Both the position numbers and the translations under genes were made by a program. A stretch of 52,532 bases of DNA. It comes from Opitutaceae bacterium (lineage in GTDB: Bacteria > Verrucomicrobiota > Verrucomicrobiia > Opitutales > Opitutaceae). The notes under the pieces were generated by a model, which was given only the letters and a program-made list of their open reading frames with translations, ran no database searches and had not been told where the DNA came from. Shown in pieces: positions 20,056 to 29,157 of the stretch. The stretch spans positions 1 through 52,532 of the forward strand of contig JAEUGX010000103.1 in assembly GCA_016795545.1 (NCBI GenBank), in the 5' to 3' direction. Position 1 is the stretch's first letter. Every line of letters starts with the position of its first letter.

Positions 20056-20748
20056 TCAGGCGTTCAGCTCGGCGAGGATGGCCTGGGCGGCGGCGGCCGG
20101 ATCGGGCGCCTGGAGGATCGGGCGGCCGACCACGATGAAGCTCGCGCCGGCGCGGGCGGCCTCGGCGGGGGTCATGATCCGCTTCTGGTCGCCGGCGGCC
20201 TCGTGGGCGGGGCGGATGCCCGGGGTGACCAGCTGGACGTCCGCGGGCAGCTCGCGCCGCAGCAGGGCGACCTCGAGCGGGGAGCAGACCAGCCCGCGGA
20301 GCCCGGCGGCGGCCGCGAGGCGGCCCAGGCGGGCGACCTGGGCCTCGGGCGTGGCGGCGACGCCGATGCCCTGGAGCCCGGCGGCGTCCATCGAGGTCAG
20401 CACGGTGACGCCGAGCAGGAGCAGCTCCGCGCGGCGGCGCTGCTGGGCCTCGCGGGCGGCGCGCAGCATCTCGTCGCCGCCGGAGCAGTGCAGCGTCAGC
20501 ATCCGGATCGGCAGGGCGGAGAGGGACTCGACGGACTTGGCGACGGTGTTGGGGATGTCGTGCAGCTTGAGGTCGAGGAAGACGTCGAAGCCGAGCCCGG
20601 CGACCTCGCGGACGTATTCCGGGCCGTAGGCGGTGAACATCTGCAGCCCGATCTTCACCCAGCGGACGCGGCCGCGCAGCTGGCGGAGCAGGGGGGCGGC
20701 GGCTTCGCGGGTCGGGACGTCGAGGGCCAGGATCAGGTCGCAGGGCAT
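20056..20748 (-). CDS. pyrF: Orotidine 5'-phosphate decarboxylase PyrF
   Basis: 230 residues from ATG 20748. It carries out the last step of UMP synthesis. The (beta/alpha)8 fold shows LILALDVPTREAA at the N-terminus, the catalytic Asp-Lys-Asp array in FDVFLDLKLHDIPNTVAKSV, and the phosphate-gripping LVTPGIRP and ASFIVVGRPIL. The start is preceded by AGGAGATG-type purine-rich bases only on the opposite strand, so its own ribosome site is weak. It appears to be the first gene of a minus-strand unit continuing into ispD and ispF. Confidence 0.96.
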   Translation of the reverse strand: MPCDLILALDVPTREAAAPLLRQLRGRVRWVKIGLQMFTAYGPEYVREVAGLGFDVFLDLKLHDIPNTVAKSVESLSALPIRMLTLHCSGGDEMLRAAREAQQRRRAELLLLGVTVLTSMDAAGLQGIGVAATPEAQVARLGRLAAAAGLRGLVCSPLEVALLRRELPADVQLVTPGIRPAHEAAGDQKRIMTPAEAARAGASFIVVGRPILQAPDPAAAAQAILAELNA

Positions 20749-20867
20749 GTGGAGGAGATGACTAATGGAGACTAACGGGCCTTAATCAAAGAGAGAAATG
20801 GGACCGGGGCGGGAGGGTTTTTTCTAGGATCGGCGGGCGAATGCGTCCATTAAGGGGGACGAACGCG
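20749..20867. promoter_or_regulatory. Divergent promoter region pyrF / ispE
   Basis: These 119 bp separate the divergent starts of pyrF and ispE and are AT-richer than the surroundings. On the minus strand TTGATT is followed 17 nt later by ATTAGT, a possible -35/-10 pair for pyrF. On the plus strand a good ribosome-binding site (AAGGGGGA, 20852-20859) lies 8 nt before the ATG at 20868 and decides the ispE start over the in-frame ATG at 20841. Confidence 0.45.
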
Positions 20868-21743
20868 ATGGCTGTCTCCCTCTTTAGTCCGGCGAAGCTC
20901 AATCTTTACCTGGCCGTCACCGGCCGGCGGGCGGACGGGTTCCACGACCTGGTGTCGGTGGCCGCGCCGCTGGACTTTGGCGACACGCTGGAGGCGCGGC
21001 CGGGGCGCGACGGATTCCGGCTGGAGTGCGACGATCCGGGGATCCCCGCCGACGGCACGAACCTGGTGCTGCGGGCGGCGGCGGCGTTCGCCGCGGCCAC
21101 CGGCTGGCGGCAGCCGGTGGATTTCCGGCTGACGAAGCGCGTGCCCGCGGGGGCCGGGCTGGGCGGGGGCAGCAGCAACGCGGTCGCGGCGCTGCGTGCG
21201 CTGAACGAGCTGGCCGGCGGGCCGCTCGACGCGGCGGGGCTGGCGGCGGTGGCCGCGGACCTCGGCTCGGACTGCACGCTGTTCCTGGCCGGCGGCCCCG
21301 TCGTGCTGCGCGGCCGCGGCGAGCGGGTGACGCCGCTGCCGGCCGCGGCGGCCGCGCGGCTGCGCGGGCAGCGGGTGCTGGTGTTCAAACCCAGCTTCGC
21401 CATCGCGACCGCCTGGGCCTACGGCCGGCTCGCGAAGCGGGGCGCGGATTACCTGGCGGCGCCGGCGGCCGAGGCCCGGCTGGCGGCGTGGGTCGGCTCC
21501 GCGGCCCCGGCGGGCGCGCTCCTGTTCAACAACCTCCAGCCGGCGGCGTTCGAGAAATACCTCGCGCTGCCCGTGCTGCTGGCGCGGCTGCGCGCGGAAT
21601 GCGGCGTGCCGCTGCAAATGAGTGGCAGCGGCAGCGCCTGCTTCGCGCTGACGGGCGACGGGGGCGCGGTGCCGGCGCTGGCCGCGCGCATCCGCGAGTG
21701 CTGGGGCGGGGCGGCGTTCGTGCAGGCGGCGCGGCTGGCGTAG
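20868..21743 (+). CDS. ispE: 4-diphosphocytidyl-2-C-methyl-D-erythritol kinase IspE
   Basis: 291 residues from ATG 20868, chosen for its strong Shine-Dalgarno. It is a GHMP-family kinase of the MEP pathway. SLFSPAKLNLYLAVTGRRADGFHDL is the classic N-terminus in two adjoining pieces, and PAGAGLGGGSSNA is the ATP-binding loop. DLGSDCTLFL carries the catalytic Asp, and MSGSGSACFAL is the third GHMP motif. It is divergent from ispD and ispF but within 2 kb of them, so three MEP genes cluster here. Confidence 0.96.
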   Translation: MAVSLFSPAKLNLYLAVTGRRADGFHDLVSVAAPLDFGDTLEARPGRDGFRLECDDPGIPADGTNLVLRAAAAFAAATGWRQPVDFRLTKRVPAGAGLGGGSSNAVAALRALNELAGGPLDAAGLAAVAADLGSDCTLFLAGGPVVLRGRGERVTPLPAAAAARLRGQRVLVFKPSFAIATAWAYGRLAKRGADYLAAPAAEARLAAWVGSAAPAGALLFNNLQPAAFEKYLALPVLLARLRAECGVPLQMSGSGSACFALTGDGGAVPALAARIRECWGGAAFVQAARLA

Positions 21744-21840
21744 GCGCGGCCCCGGCCCGACGCCGGAGCCGGGTGCGCGCGACCCAGTTCCGCATTGACC
21801 GGTCCGCATCCCGCTTCGTTAATGGCGCCGCCTTCCGCCC

Positions 21841-23604
21841 ATGGAGCCGCCCGCCGCCAGCGAAACCGTCATCCAGGGCATAGCTGCGTCGCGCGGCATC
21901 GCCTACGGGCAGGTTTTCCTCTACCTCCAGAGCGAGCTGGAGATCCCGCGCTACACGGTCGATCCCGACAAGCGGGCGGCGGAGGTCGCGCGCTTCGAGC
22001 AGGCGCTGGTCGTCACCCGGCAGCAGATCACGCAGATCCAGGCGCAGGTGACGAAGAACCTCGGGGAGGAGGAGGCGCTGATCTTCGATGCGCACCAGAT
22101 GGTGCTCGAGGACCAGGCCCTGATCGGCGAGACCATCCGCGATTTCCAGAAGACGGGGCTGAACATCGAGACCTGCTTCAACGCGGTCGCGCAGCGGTAC
22201 ATCCAGGCGTTCGCCGAGATCGACGACGAGTACCTGCGCGAGCGGGCGGCGGACATCAAGGACGTGGCCAAGCGGGTGCTGCACGCGCTGCTGGGGCAGT
22301 CCGCGCAGACGCTGATGGCCCTCGTCGACCAGCGGGTGATCGTGGCGGCGGACATCTCGCCGTCCGAGGCCGCCGGCATCGACCGCAGCGCGGCGCTGGC
22401 GATCGTGACCGACGCCGGCAGCCGCACCAGCCACGCGGTGATCGTGGCGCGGTCGATGAAGATCCCGGCGGTAGTCGGGGCGGACCGGCTGACGACGCTG
22501 GTCAGGAACGGCGACTGGGTGATCGTCGACGGCTACGACGGCGTGGTCATCGTCAACCCGACCGAACAGACGCTCTTCCGCTACGGCAAGATCCAGCAGG
22601 ACAAGCAGTCGTTCGAGACCCGGCTGATGTCGGTCAACGAGCTGCCGGCCGAGACGCTGGACGGGGTGGCGGTGACGCTGCGCGCGAACATCGAGAAGCC
22701 CGACGAGGTGGCGCTGGTGAAGCAGTACCGGGCGGCGGGCATCGGGCTGTACCGGACGGAGTTCCTTTTCCTCAGCTCCGAGAAGACGCCGACGGAGGAG
22801 GAGCAGTACGCCGCCTACCGGGAGATCGTGGCGGGGCTGGCGCCGGCGCCCGTCACCATCCGCACGCTCGACGTCGGCGGCGACAAGCCGTTCCCGGGCG
22901 ACCCGCATCTGATCGGGCCGGAGGCCAACCCGTTCCTCGGGTTCCGCGCCATCCGGATGTGCCTCGAATACCCGGACCTCTTCAAGTGCCAGCTGCGGGC
23001 CATCCTGCGGGCCAGCGCGCACGGCACGGTCGAGCTGATGTACCCGATGATCAGCGGGGTCGAGGAGCTGGACCGCGCCAACGCGGTGCTGGAAGAGGCG
23101 AAGGCCGAGCTGCGGGCGCGCGGCCAGGCCTTCGACCCGAAGCTGCGGGTCGGGACGATGATCGAGATCCCGAGCGCGGCGTTGGCGGGCGACCTGCTCG
23201 CGGAGAAGTCGGATTTCTTCAGCATCGGCACGAACGACCTCATCCAGTACCTGCTGGCGATCGACCGCGGCAACAACCGGATCGCGCACCTGTACGACCC
23301 GTCGCACCCGGCGGTGCTGCGGGTGCTGCGCCTGATCGTGGAGACCGGCCACGCCCGGCAGCGGAAGGTCAGCGTCTGCGGCGAGATGGCCGGCGACTCG
23401 TTCTACGTGCCGCTGCTGCTGGGGCTCGGCGTGGACGAGCTCAGCATGACCCCGACGCTCCTGCCGTCGGTCAAGTTCCTGGTCCGCGCCATGAAGATGA
23501 GCGACGCCCGGAAGCTGGCGGAAGAGGCCCTTCGGCAGACGGACCCGCGCCGGACCACCGCCCTCATCGAGGCGTTCTACAACGAGCGCGTGAAGATGGG
23601 GTGA
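21841..23604 (+). CDS. ptsI: Phosphoenolpyruvate-protein phosphotransferase (PTS enzyme I)
   Basis: 587 residues from ATG 21841. The N-terminal HPr-binding and phospho-His region is followed by the swivelling domain with the active-site His198 in TDAGSRTSHAVIVARS; the usual motif is GGRTSH, so one Gly is Ser here. The C-terminal PEP-binding barrel has GIGLYRTEFLFL, TIRTLDVGGDKPF, NPFLGFRAIR, GTMIEIPSAAL, FFSIGTNDLIQYLLAIDR and Cys513 in VSVCGEMAGD. It passes a phosphate from PEP to HPr. No HPr or EII gene is in the window, so whether it serves sugar uptake or regulation only cannot be seen. It follows ispE by 97 bp. Confidence 0.95.
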   Translation: MEPPAASETVIQGIAASRGIAYGQVFLYLQSELEIPRYTVDPDKRAAEVARFEQALVVTRQQITQIQAQVTKNLGEEEALIFDAHQMVLEDQALIGETIRDFQKTGLNIETCFNAVAQRYIQAFAEIDDEYLRERAADIKDVAKRVLHALLGQSAQTLMALVDQRVIVAADISPSEAAGIDRSAALAIVTDAGSRTSHAVIVARSMKIPAVVGADRLTTLVRNGDWVIVDGYDGVVIVNPTEQTLFRYGKIQQDKQSFETRLMSVNELPAETLDGVAVTLRANIEKPDEVALVKQYRAAGIGLYRTEFLFLSSEKTPTEEEQYAAYREIVAGLAPAPVTIRTLDVGGDKPFPGDPHLIGPEANPFLGFRAIRMCLEYPDLFKCQLRAILRASAHGTVELMYPMISGVEELDRANAVLEEAKAELRARGQAFDPKLRVGTMIEIPSAALAGDLLAEKSDFFSIGTNDLIQYLLAIDRGNNRIAHLYDPSHPAVLRVLRLIVETGHARQRKVSVCGEMAGDSFYVPLLLGLGVDELSMTPTLLPSVKFLVRAMKMSDARKLAEEALRQTDPRRTTALIEAFYNERVKMG

Positions 23605-23620
23605 GGCCGGGCCCGCGGGG

Positions 23621-26182
23621 CTAGCGGACGAAGGTCCGCTGCACGCGTTGCGAGAGCACGAGGTAGGGTATCCAGATCGCGGCGCCGAGCAGGGTCCCGA
23701 GCAGGCGCCCCGCCTGCTTGCCCGTTTCCTCCGGGAGGGCGCCGGGGTACTGGCCCGCTATCCAGAGCTCGAAGCCGCCCAGCAGGACCGCGAAGACCAG
23801 GTAGATGATCAGGCTGCGCGGAAACGCGCGCAGGCGGCGGAAAAACATGACGACGAGCACGAGGCCGTAGAAGAGCATGCCGACGTTGCTCATCAGCTCG
23901 GCCATGAGCAGGTCGGCGTACTGGTCGCCGCCGGCGGATTCGTTCACGGCGGCCCAGGCCGCCGTGCTGAAATACATCTGGCGTCCCTCGTGGAGGGCCA
24001 GCAGATGGCCGATGGGCCGGAGGCACACGCCGGCGCCGAGCAGCGCCAGCCAGCCGCCGAGGCCCTCGGCGGCCCGGCGCGCCGGGCGGCTGTAAGGGTC
24101 GGCCGCGAGCAGCGGCGGCGCGGCGGGCGCCGCGGGCCGCAGAAGGACGACCAGGAGGCAGGCGAGGCCGCCCAGCGCCAGCAGCCCGGCGAGGAGGATC
24201 GCGGGCCAGCTGAGTCGCGCCGCCGCGCCCGGGTCCGAGGGCGCGTCGTGGGTCAGGCGGTAGCCCAGGGCCTCCATCGCCGCGCGCTGCTTCGTCTGGA
24301 AAGCCGGGAGGCGGGCGACGGCGACGTGGTCCTGCTTGGTGAGCCAGTGGTAGTCGAGCCGGATGCTCTTGCCGCGAAGCGAGGACTCGTGGGTGAAGGT
24401 GAAGGCCTCGTCGTCGATGGTCTGGGACTCGGGGGTGATCGACCAGGTTTCGGGCAGCTGGATCGTCGTGCGCTGGCGCACGTCCACGGGGTGGTTGAGC
24501 CCGAGCGGGGACCGGCGCCCCAGGATGTCCTGGTACCGCATGTAATCTGCGATCACGCCGGCATACAGCTCGACCTGGGCGGCGGAGCCGCCGGCGGGCC
24601 GGGTGAAGAACCGGGCCAGCTGGTAGCGCTCCGTCACCCGCACGCTATTGCCCTGGTCGAAATCGAGGTACTCGACCGGCGCCTGGAGCGAGATCTCGGG
24701 GTAGGTGCGGGCGTAGTAGTTCAGGTAGTTCTTGGCGATCTGCTCGCGCGGGGTGTTCTCGAAGTAGCTGCGGGTCTGGTCGGCCATGCGCCCGTGGAAG
24801 CTGGTCACCACCACCAGGGTCGCGGGCTGGTCGATGCCCGGGACCGAGAACGTCTCCTCGACGGCGAGCTGGCCGCGGTCGTATTCGCCGGGGGAGAAAT
24901 CGACCAGGGCGGTTCCGGCGACCGGCAGGCCGGTGGCGTACGCGCCGGTGTGGGCCTGGCGCAGGAGGGTGGCCCGCTGGTAATTGAGGGTCGGGTCGAC
25001 CAGGTGGCTGCGCCCCGCGAGGGTCACGAGGGCCACGACGTGGTCGAAGGCCCCCGGTGACGGCAGCCAGTCGTGCAGGGTGTGGCCGCGCCAGCTGCTC
25101 ACGAATACCGGACCGGCCTCCACGCCGAGCTCCCGCAGCAGCGCGCAGAAGAGGAGGCTCTTGTCCTTGCAGTCCCCGAACCGGCGCTCATGGACCACGG
25201 CCGGTTCCGAGGGGCGGTGCGATCCCGGGCCCAGCTCGATGCCGAGGTAGCGCACCTCGCTCTGCACGAAGCGCAGGGCCGCGATGATCCGGGCTTCCGG
25301 GGTGGCGCCGGCGGCCCGCAGCCGTTCCACGGTGGCGTGCATCGCCGCGGGCAGCGGCGCGCCGGTCGCATAGAGCGGCTGCGCCCAGGCGGTCACTTCC
25401 GCCCAGCTCGCGTAGTCGGTCAGCTGCAGGTACGAGAAGGGGGTATGCCACTTGGGCGAGTTGGTGTCGAACTCCACCGCGGGCACGTCGCGCATCGTCC
25501 AGGTCAGCTCCGTGCCGCCGTCGAGTGGCCGGGCGGCGAATTCCGGCGCGGCCGCCCCGTGGACCTTATGCCGGAGGGACCGGTCCGGCGGCAGCAGCAT
25601 GCGGTACGACTGGTCGGCCACGGGAAAGGTCCAGGTGAGGGGCAGGGTGCCGCTGAAGTGGTCGCCGAAGACGGGATTCCAGCCCCGGAGGGTGAAGGCG
25701 AGGTCGATGACGTCGCCGACCCGGACGTCCTCCAGGATGCGCAGGGCGGACAACTCGCCGTTGTAGAGCTGCCGGTCGAGGTCGCGCTCCTGGCGGAGGA
25801 GCTGGAACTTCCCGGGATCGAGGTGGTCCGTCGCGCGGCCCTCGCGCACGACCCGCAGGTGGTGGACCACGAGGGTCTCGTAGCTCGGGTCGTAGTCGAT
25901 GGCGACCTGCGAGCCGCTGCGCAGCCCTTCTTCGCTCACGACCTGGAAGGCGTGGTGGCAGTAGGTCTCGCGGGTGGACAGGTTGCTCTGCCGGTCGACG
26001 AGCAGGTACCGGCGGCCGGAGGCATGGGCGCGCCAGGCCGCCGGCGCGGCGAGCGTGCGCGGCCGGACCCAGGCCGGCGGTTCACCGGTGGCGACGGGGG
26101 CCGCTGGCTGCGCCTGGAGCAGGGTCGCGCCGCTCAGGGCCAAGGCGACGCCAAGCAGGAGGTGCAGCAGCAGGCCGGGCAT
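23621..26182 (-). CDS. DUF3857 - transglutaminase-like - DUF2569 membrane protein
   Basis: 853 residues from ATG 26182. A signal peptide (about 1-25) leads into a periplasmic DUF3857 region (about 50-270). A transglutaminase-like protease/amidase core follows, with the full triad visible: Cys338 in RRFGDCKDKS, His381 in FDHVVAL and Asp396 in LVDPTLNY. After a further beta-rich stretch comes a membrane helix near 675-695. A C-terminal module with about four helices then begins LGGWLALLGAGVCLRP and ends IPYLVLSQRVQRTFVR, which matches DUF2569. The substrate is unknown; such proteins are thought to act on peptides in the periplasm. It ends 16 bp from convergent ptsI and starts 46 bp after the ArsR-methyltransferase gene, so the two may share an mRNA. 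Confidence 0.85.
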   Translation of the reverse strand: MPGLLLHLLLGVALALSGATLLQAQPAAPVATGEPPAWVRPRTLAAPAAWRAHASGRRYLLVDRQSNLSTRETYCHHAFQVVSEEGLRSGSQVAIDYDPSYETLVVHHLRVVREGRATDHLDPGKFQLLRQERDLDRQLYNGELSALRILEDVRVGDVIDLAFTLRGWNPVFGDHFSGTLPLTWTFPVADQSYRMLLPPDRSLRHKVHGAAAPEFAARPLDGGTELTWTMRDVPAVEFDTNSPKWHTPFSYLQLTDYASWAEVTAWAQPLYATGAPLPAAMHATVERLRAAGATPEARIIAALRFVQSEVRYLGIELGPGSHRPSEPAVVHERRFGDCKDKSLLFCALLRELGVEAGPVFVSSWRGHTLHDWLPSPGAFDHVVALVTLAGRSHLVDPTLNYQRATLLRQAHTGAYATGLPVAGTALVDFSPGEYDRGQLAVEETFSVPGIDQPATLVVVTSFHGRMADQTRSYFENTPREQIAKNYLNYYARTYPEISLQAPVEYLDFDQGNSVRVTERYQLARFFTRPAGGSAAQVELYAGVIADYMRYQDILGRRSPLGLNHPVDVRQRTTIQLPETWSITPESQTIDDEAFTFTHESSLRGKSIRLDYHWLTKQDHVAVARLPAFQTKQRAAMEALGYRLTHDAPSDPGAAARLSWPAILLAGLLALGGLACLLVVLLRPAAPAAPPLLAADPYSRPARRAAEGLGGWLALLGAGVCLRPIGHLLALHEGRQMYFSTAAWAAVNESAGGDQYADLLMAELMSNVGMLFYGLVLVVMFFRRLRAFPRSLIIYLVFAVLLGGFELWIAGQYPGALPEETGKQAGRLLGTLLGAAIWIPYLVLSQRVQRTFVR

Positions 26183-26228
26183 GTGCCGGGCAGGTTGGGC
26201 GGCCGGCCGGCCGACGTCCAGCCTGCGC

Positions 26229-27167
26229 TCAGGCCGCGGGCTTCACGCCGCTGGCGAGGAGCGTCTCGAAATGCGGCTCCGAGACCTCGCGGGAGACGGC
26301 GGTGACCTCCACCTGCTGCAGGCCGGCCTTCTTCAGGAAGGCGTGGAGGGCGTTCTCCTTGAATCCCAACCAGAGGTCGCCGAACTGCTCGCGCGCCTTC
26401 TCGTAGGCGTGTTCCTTCAGGTCGAGCACCAGCAGCTGGCCGCCCGGCTTGAGGATGCGGGCGGCCTCGTTGACCGCGGTCTGCGGGTGGGTGGCGTGGT
26501 GCAGGGCCTGGGACAGGATGGCGAGGTCGACGGAGCGGTCGGGCAGCGGCACCTGCTCGATGTCGCCCAGCTTGTAGGTGAGGTTGGCCAGCCCGTTCTT
26601 GCGCGCGAGCTCGGTGCCGACCTCGACCATGCGCGGCGAATTGTCGATGCACCAGACGCGCTCGGCGCGGCGGGCAAGGAGCTGGGAGACGAGGCCCTCG
26701 CCGGCGCCGAGGTCGGCGACGGTGATCGGCGGGACGAGCCGCAGCGCGAGGTGGCCGATGGCCTCCCAGGAGCGGCCGGGGCAGTAGTGTTTACCCAGCT
26801 TGCCGGCGATCAGCTCGAAGTACTGTTCCGAGACCTGGCGGCGCTTCTGCAGCACGCGCTCCAGGCTCTCGCGGTCCTCGGCGGACTCCGGCAGGTCGGC
26901 AACCGATTCGCAGGCGGCCCGCAGCAGCGCCAGCTGCCGGGGGGTCAGCGCGGCGCGGAGGGAGTAGAACGCCTTCTTGCCCTCGCGCCGGTCGGAGACC
27001 AGCTCGGCCTGGCGCAGCAGCGCGAGCTGCGACGAGATGCGCGACTGGGCCATGCCCAGGATCTCCTGCAGCTCGGCGACGGCGAGCTCCTCCCGGAGCA
27101 GGAGCGCGAGCAGGCGCAGCCGGGTGGGGTCGGAGAGGATCTTCAGCGTTTCCCAGGAGGAGTTCAC
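26229..27167 (-). CDS. ArsR-type HTH fused to SAM-dependent methyltransferase
   Basis: 312 residues from the GTG at 27167. Residues about 1-85 are a winged helix of the ArsR family (LSDPTRLRLLALLLREELAVAELQEIL, MAQSRISSQLALLRQAELVSDRREG). I see no CxC-type metal site in it. Residues about 145-260 are a class I methyltransferase: ADLGAGEGLVSQLLARRA (motif I), VWCIDNSPRMVEVG, DRSVDLAILSQALHHATHP and ILKPGGQLLVLDL. Such fusions may sense or consume SAM or a small-molecule substrate; the ligand is not known here. It follows the greA terminator. Confidence 0.9.
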   Translation of the reverse strand: MNSSWETLKILSDPTRLRLLALLLREELAVAELQEILGMAQSRISSQLALLRQAELVSDRREGKKAFYSLRAALTPRQLALLRAACESVADLPESAEDRESLERVLQKRRQVSEQYFELIAGKLGKHYCPGRSWEAIGHLALRLVPPITVADLGAGEGLVSQLLARRAERVWCIDNSPRMVEVGTELARKNGLANLTYKLGDIEQVPLPDRSVDLAILSQALHHATHPQTAVNEAARILKPGGQLLVLDLKEHAYEKAREQFGDLWLGFKENALHAFLKKAGLQQVEVTAVSREVSEPHFETLLASGVKPAA

Positions 27168-27247
27168 GGCGCGACGGCCCGATAGATTCCCGGGCGCGGC
27201 GGGAATGACAAGAAGGGAAAATCCGCCGCCGGCGGCCGCGACCGGGC

Positions 27248-27281
27248 AAAAAAAGCCCGCGGACCGGGGGGATCCGCGGGC
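27248..27281 (-). terminator. Rho-independent terminator of the long greA gene
   Basis: On the minus strand, 22 nt after the greA stop, a perfect 9-bp stem (27273-27281 with 27255-27263, GCCCGCGGA and complement, 9-nt loop) is followed by seven Ts (27248-27254). This is a textbook intrinsic terminator. Confidence 0.92.
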
Positions 27282-27303
27282 GGTAGAGGGGGCGGCCGGC
27301 GCC

Positions 27304-29157
27304 TCAGCCCTTCTGGGCGTCGACGAAGCGGGTGATGCCCGCGATCTGGAATTCCTGGTGGGCGCCGCCGATCTTCAGCCGGACGTGCTCGCCGATCTTC
27401 TTGCCGAGCAGCGCCTGGCCGAGCGGGGTCTTGTAGGCGATGCGGTGGTTGTCCGGATCGCTGTCCCACGCGCCGAGCAGCGAGTAGCGGACGGCCTTGC
27501 CGTTGGCGACATCGCGCAGGTCGACGACGGTGCCGACGCTGACCTGGTCGGTGGTGGCGTCGGTGAAGTCGGTGATGCGGGCCCGCGCCAGGTCGCGTTC
27601 GAGCTGCGCCTTCTGCGCCATGAGGACCGACTGGTCCTGCTTGGCCATCTTGAATTCCGAGTTCTCGCGCAGGTCGCCGTGCTCGCGCGCGGCGGCAATG
27701 GCCTTGGAGTTGTCGGGGATGCGGCGGGAGACGATGTCCTCGTACTCGACGCGCTTGCGCTCGTAGCTCTCGCGGGACACCAGGAACTGCTCGTCCTTGG
27801 CCTCGGCCTCGCCGGAGACGAGGGTCTGGAGGGAGGGGAACAGCTTGATGAAGCGGGCGAGCAGGGACTTCTTCGTGAGCTCCTCGAAGCCCTGGTTGAG
27901 GAGGAGGCTGTTGCCGAGGTCGCGGGCCGTCTCCGTGTCGGCCGTGGCCAGCAGGTCGGAGATGAGGTCGGCATCGTCGCTCAGGGCCTCGGCGAGCGGG
28001 ATGCGGCGGGTGCCGGCGGACTGGAGCGCCTCGTAGTCGATGGCGAAGAAGATGGCGCCGAGCAGGCGGGGGGTGATGAGCTCGTTGAGGAGCTTGGCGA
28101 ACTTCTTCGAGTGGCGGTTCTTGATGACCCAGAGGAGGACGGGGGCCCGGAGGTTCTGCTCGGTCTTCCAGCGCTTGAGCGCGGCGGCGAGCTCGTCGGC
28201 CTGGCCGTTCTCCATGAGGAAATTGATGCACTCGGTGGTGAACTTGCCCTGCGAGGTCTTCAGGAGGGCGAAGACGATCTCGCGCCATTCGAGCGGGTGG
28301 GTCTCCTTGACGAGGTCGAGGAAGCGGGACTGGAAGTGGACGGGGATCTTCTCGGCGATGGCCGAGAGGCCGCGGACCTCCTTGATGAGCTCGGACTGGT
28401 TCGGGTTGACCGAGGAGATGTCGTGGCCGAGGATTTTCGCGAGCTCGTCGCGCACGAAGGCGCCGTAGAGGCGCTCCGCCGGATCGAGCTGGTTGCTGTC
28501 GCGGACCGCCTCGGTGATGCCGCCGAGGACCTGGGCGAGGGACTGCTTGGCCTCCTCCTTGATCGAGGCGGCGAGGAGGTCCTCCGCCAGCGAGATGCGG
28601 CGGCGGGCCGAGCGCGTGTTGGCGAACTCCTCCATGATCTCCGACTCGGCCGAAACCGGCTCGTCGCGGACGACGTAGCAGTCGGTCTTCTTGACCGGCA
28701 CGCCGACGCGGGGGTCCTTGATGAGCTGCTTTTTGACGTTGGAAAACCAGCGCTTGAACTTCTCCTCGCCCACGACCTGGCTCAGCACGATCTCCAGCTC
28801 GATGGCGCTGGCGGCCTTGTTGGGGTAGGCGGAAAGGGTATCGATGACCAGCTGAACCGGATCGTCCTCAATGAGTTCCTTGATCTTGGCCGGCTCGGTC
28901 TCCTTGCGGGCGAGGATGTGGCGGGCGGGCAGCACGTCGAGGCTGGTCACGCAGAAGACCGGGTCCATGCGGTGCGACTTCTTGCCCTTGAAGTCGATGA
29001 CCAGCTTCTGGTCCGACTCGTCGTATTCCTTGATCTGCCCGAAACCCCAGCTGCGATGCACCACGTACGATCCCGGCTCCATGGCCTCGAGTTTGGCTTT
29101 GGACGCCTTGAGGGCGGAGTGTTTGGCAATGATCGCGTTGATGGCTTCGGAATTCAT
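27304..29157 (-). CDS. greA: Long-form GreA/GreB-family transcription elongation factor
   Basis: 617 residues from ATG 29157; the only upstream alternative is a TTG at 29199. Ordinary GreA is about 158 residues. Here the GreA part is C-terminal: a coiled-coil with the acidic tip AAREHGDLRENSEFKMAK (GreA consensus GDLSENAEY), then the GreA/GreB C-terminal domain (about 525-615). The first 80 residues contain GSYVVHRSWGFGQIKEYDES, reminiscent of the CarD/CdnL polymerase-binding fold. The roughly 370-residue middle is helical and unlike any family I recognise. Similarly long GreA proteins are known in Chlamydiae. The predicted job is rescue of backtracked RNA polymerase, with extra polymerase contacts. 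Confidence 0.93.
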   Translation of the reverse strand: MNSEAINAIIAKHSALKASKAKLEAMEPGSYVVHRSWGFGQIKEYDESDQKLVIDFKGKKSHRMDPVFCVTSLDVLPARHILARKETEPAKIKELIEDDPVQLVIDTLSAYPNKAASAIELEIVLSQVVGEEKFKRWFSNVKKQLIKDPRVGVPVKKTDCYVVRDEPVSAESEIMEEFANTRSARRRISLAEDLLAASIKEEAKQSLAQVLGGITEAVRDSNQLDPAERLYGAFVRDELAKILGHDISSVNPNQSELIKEVRGLSAIAEKIPVHFQSRFLDLVKETHPLEWREIVFALLKTSQGKFTTECINFLMENGQADELAAALKRWKTEQNLRAPVLLWVIKNRHSKKFAKLLNELITPRLLGAIFFAIDYEALQSAGTRRIPLAEALSDDADLISDLLATADTETARDLGNSLLLNQGFEELTKKSLLARFIKLFPSLQTLVSGEAEAKDEQFLVSRESYERKRVEYEDIVSRRIPDNSKAIAAAREHGDLRENSEFKMAKQDQSVLMAQKAQLERDLARARITDFTDATTDQVSVGTVVDLRDVANGKAVRYSLLGAWDSDPDNHRIAYKTPLGQALLGKKIGEHVRLKIGGAHQEFQIAGITRFVDAQKG

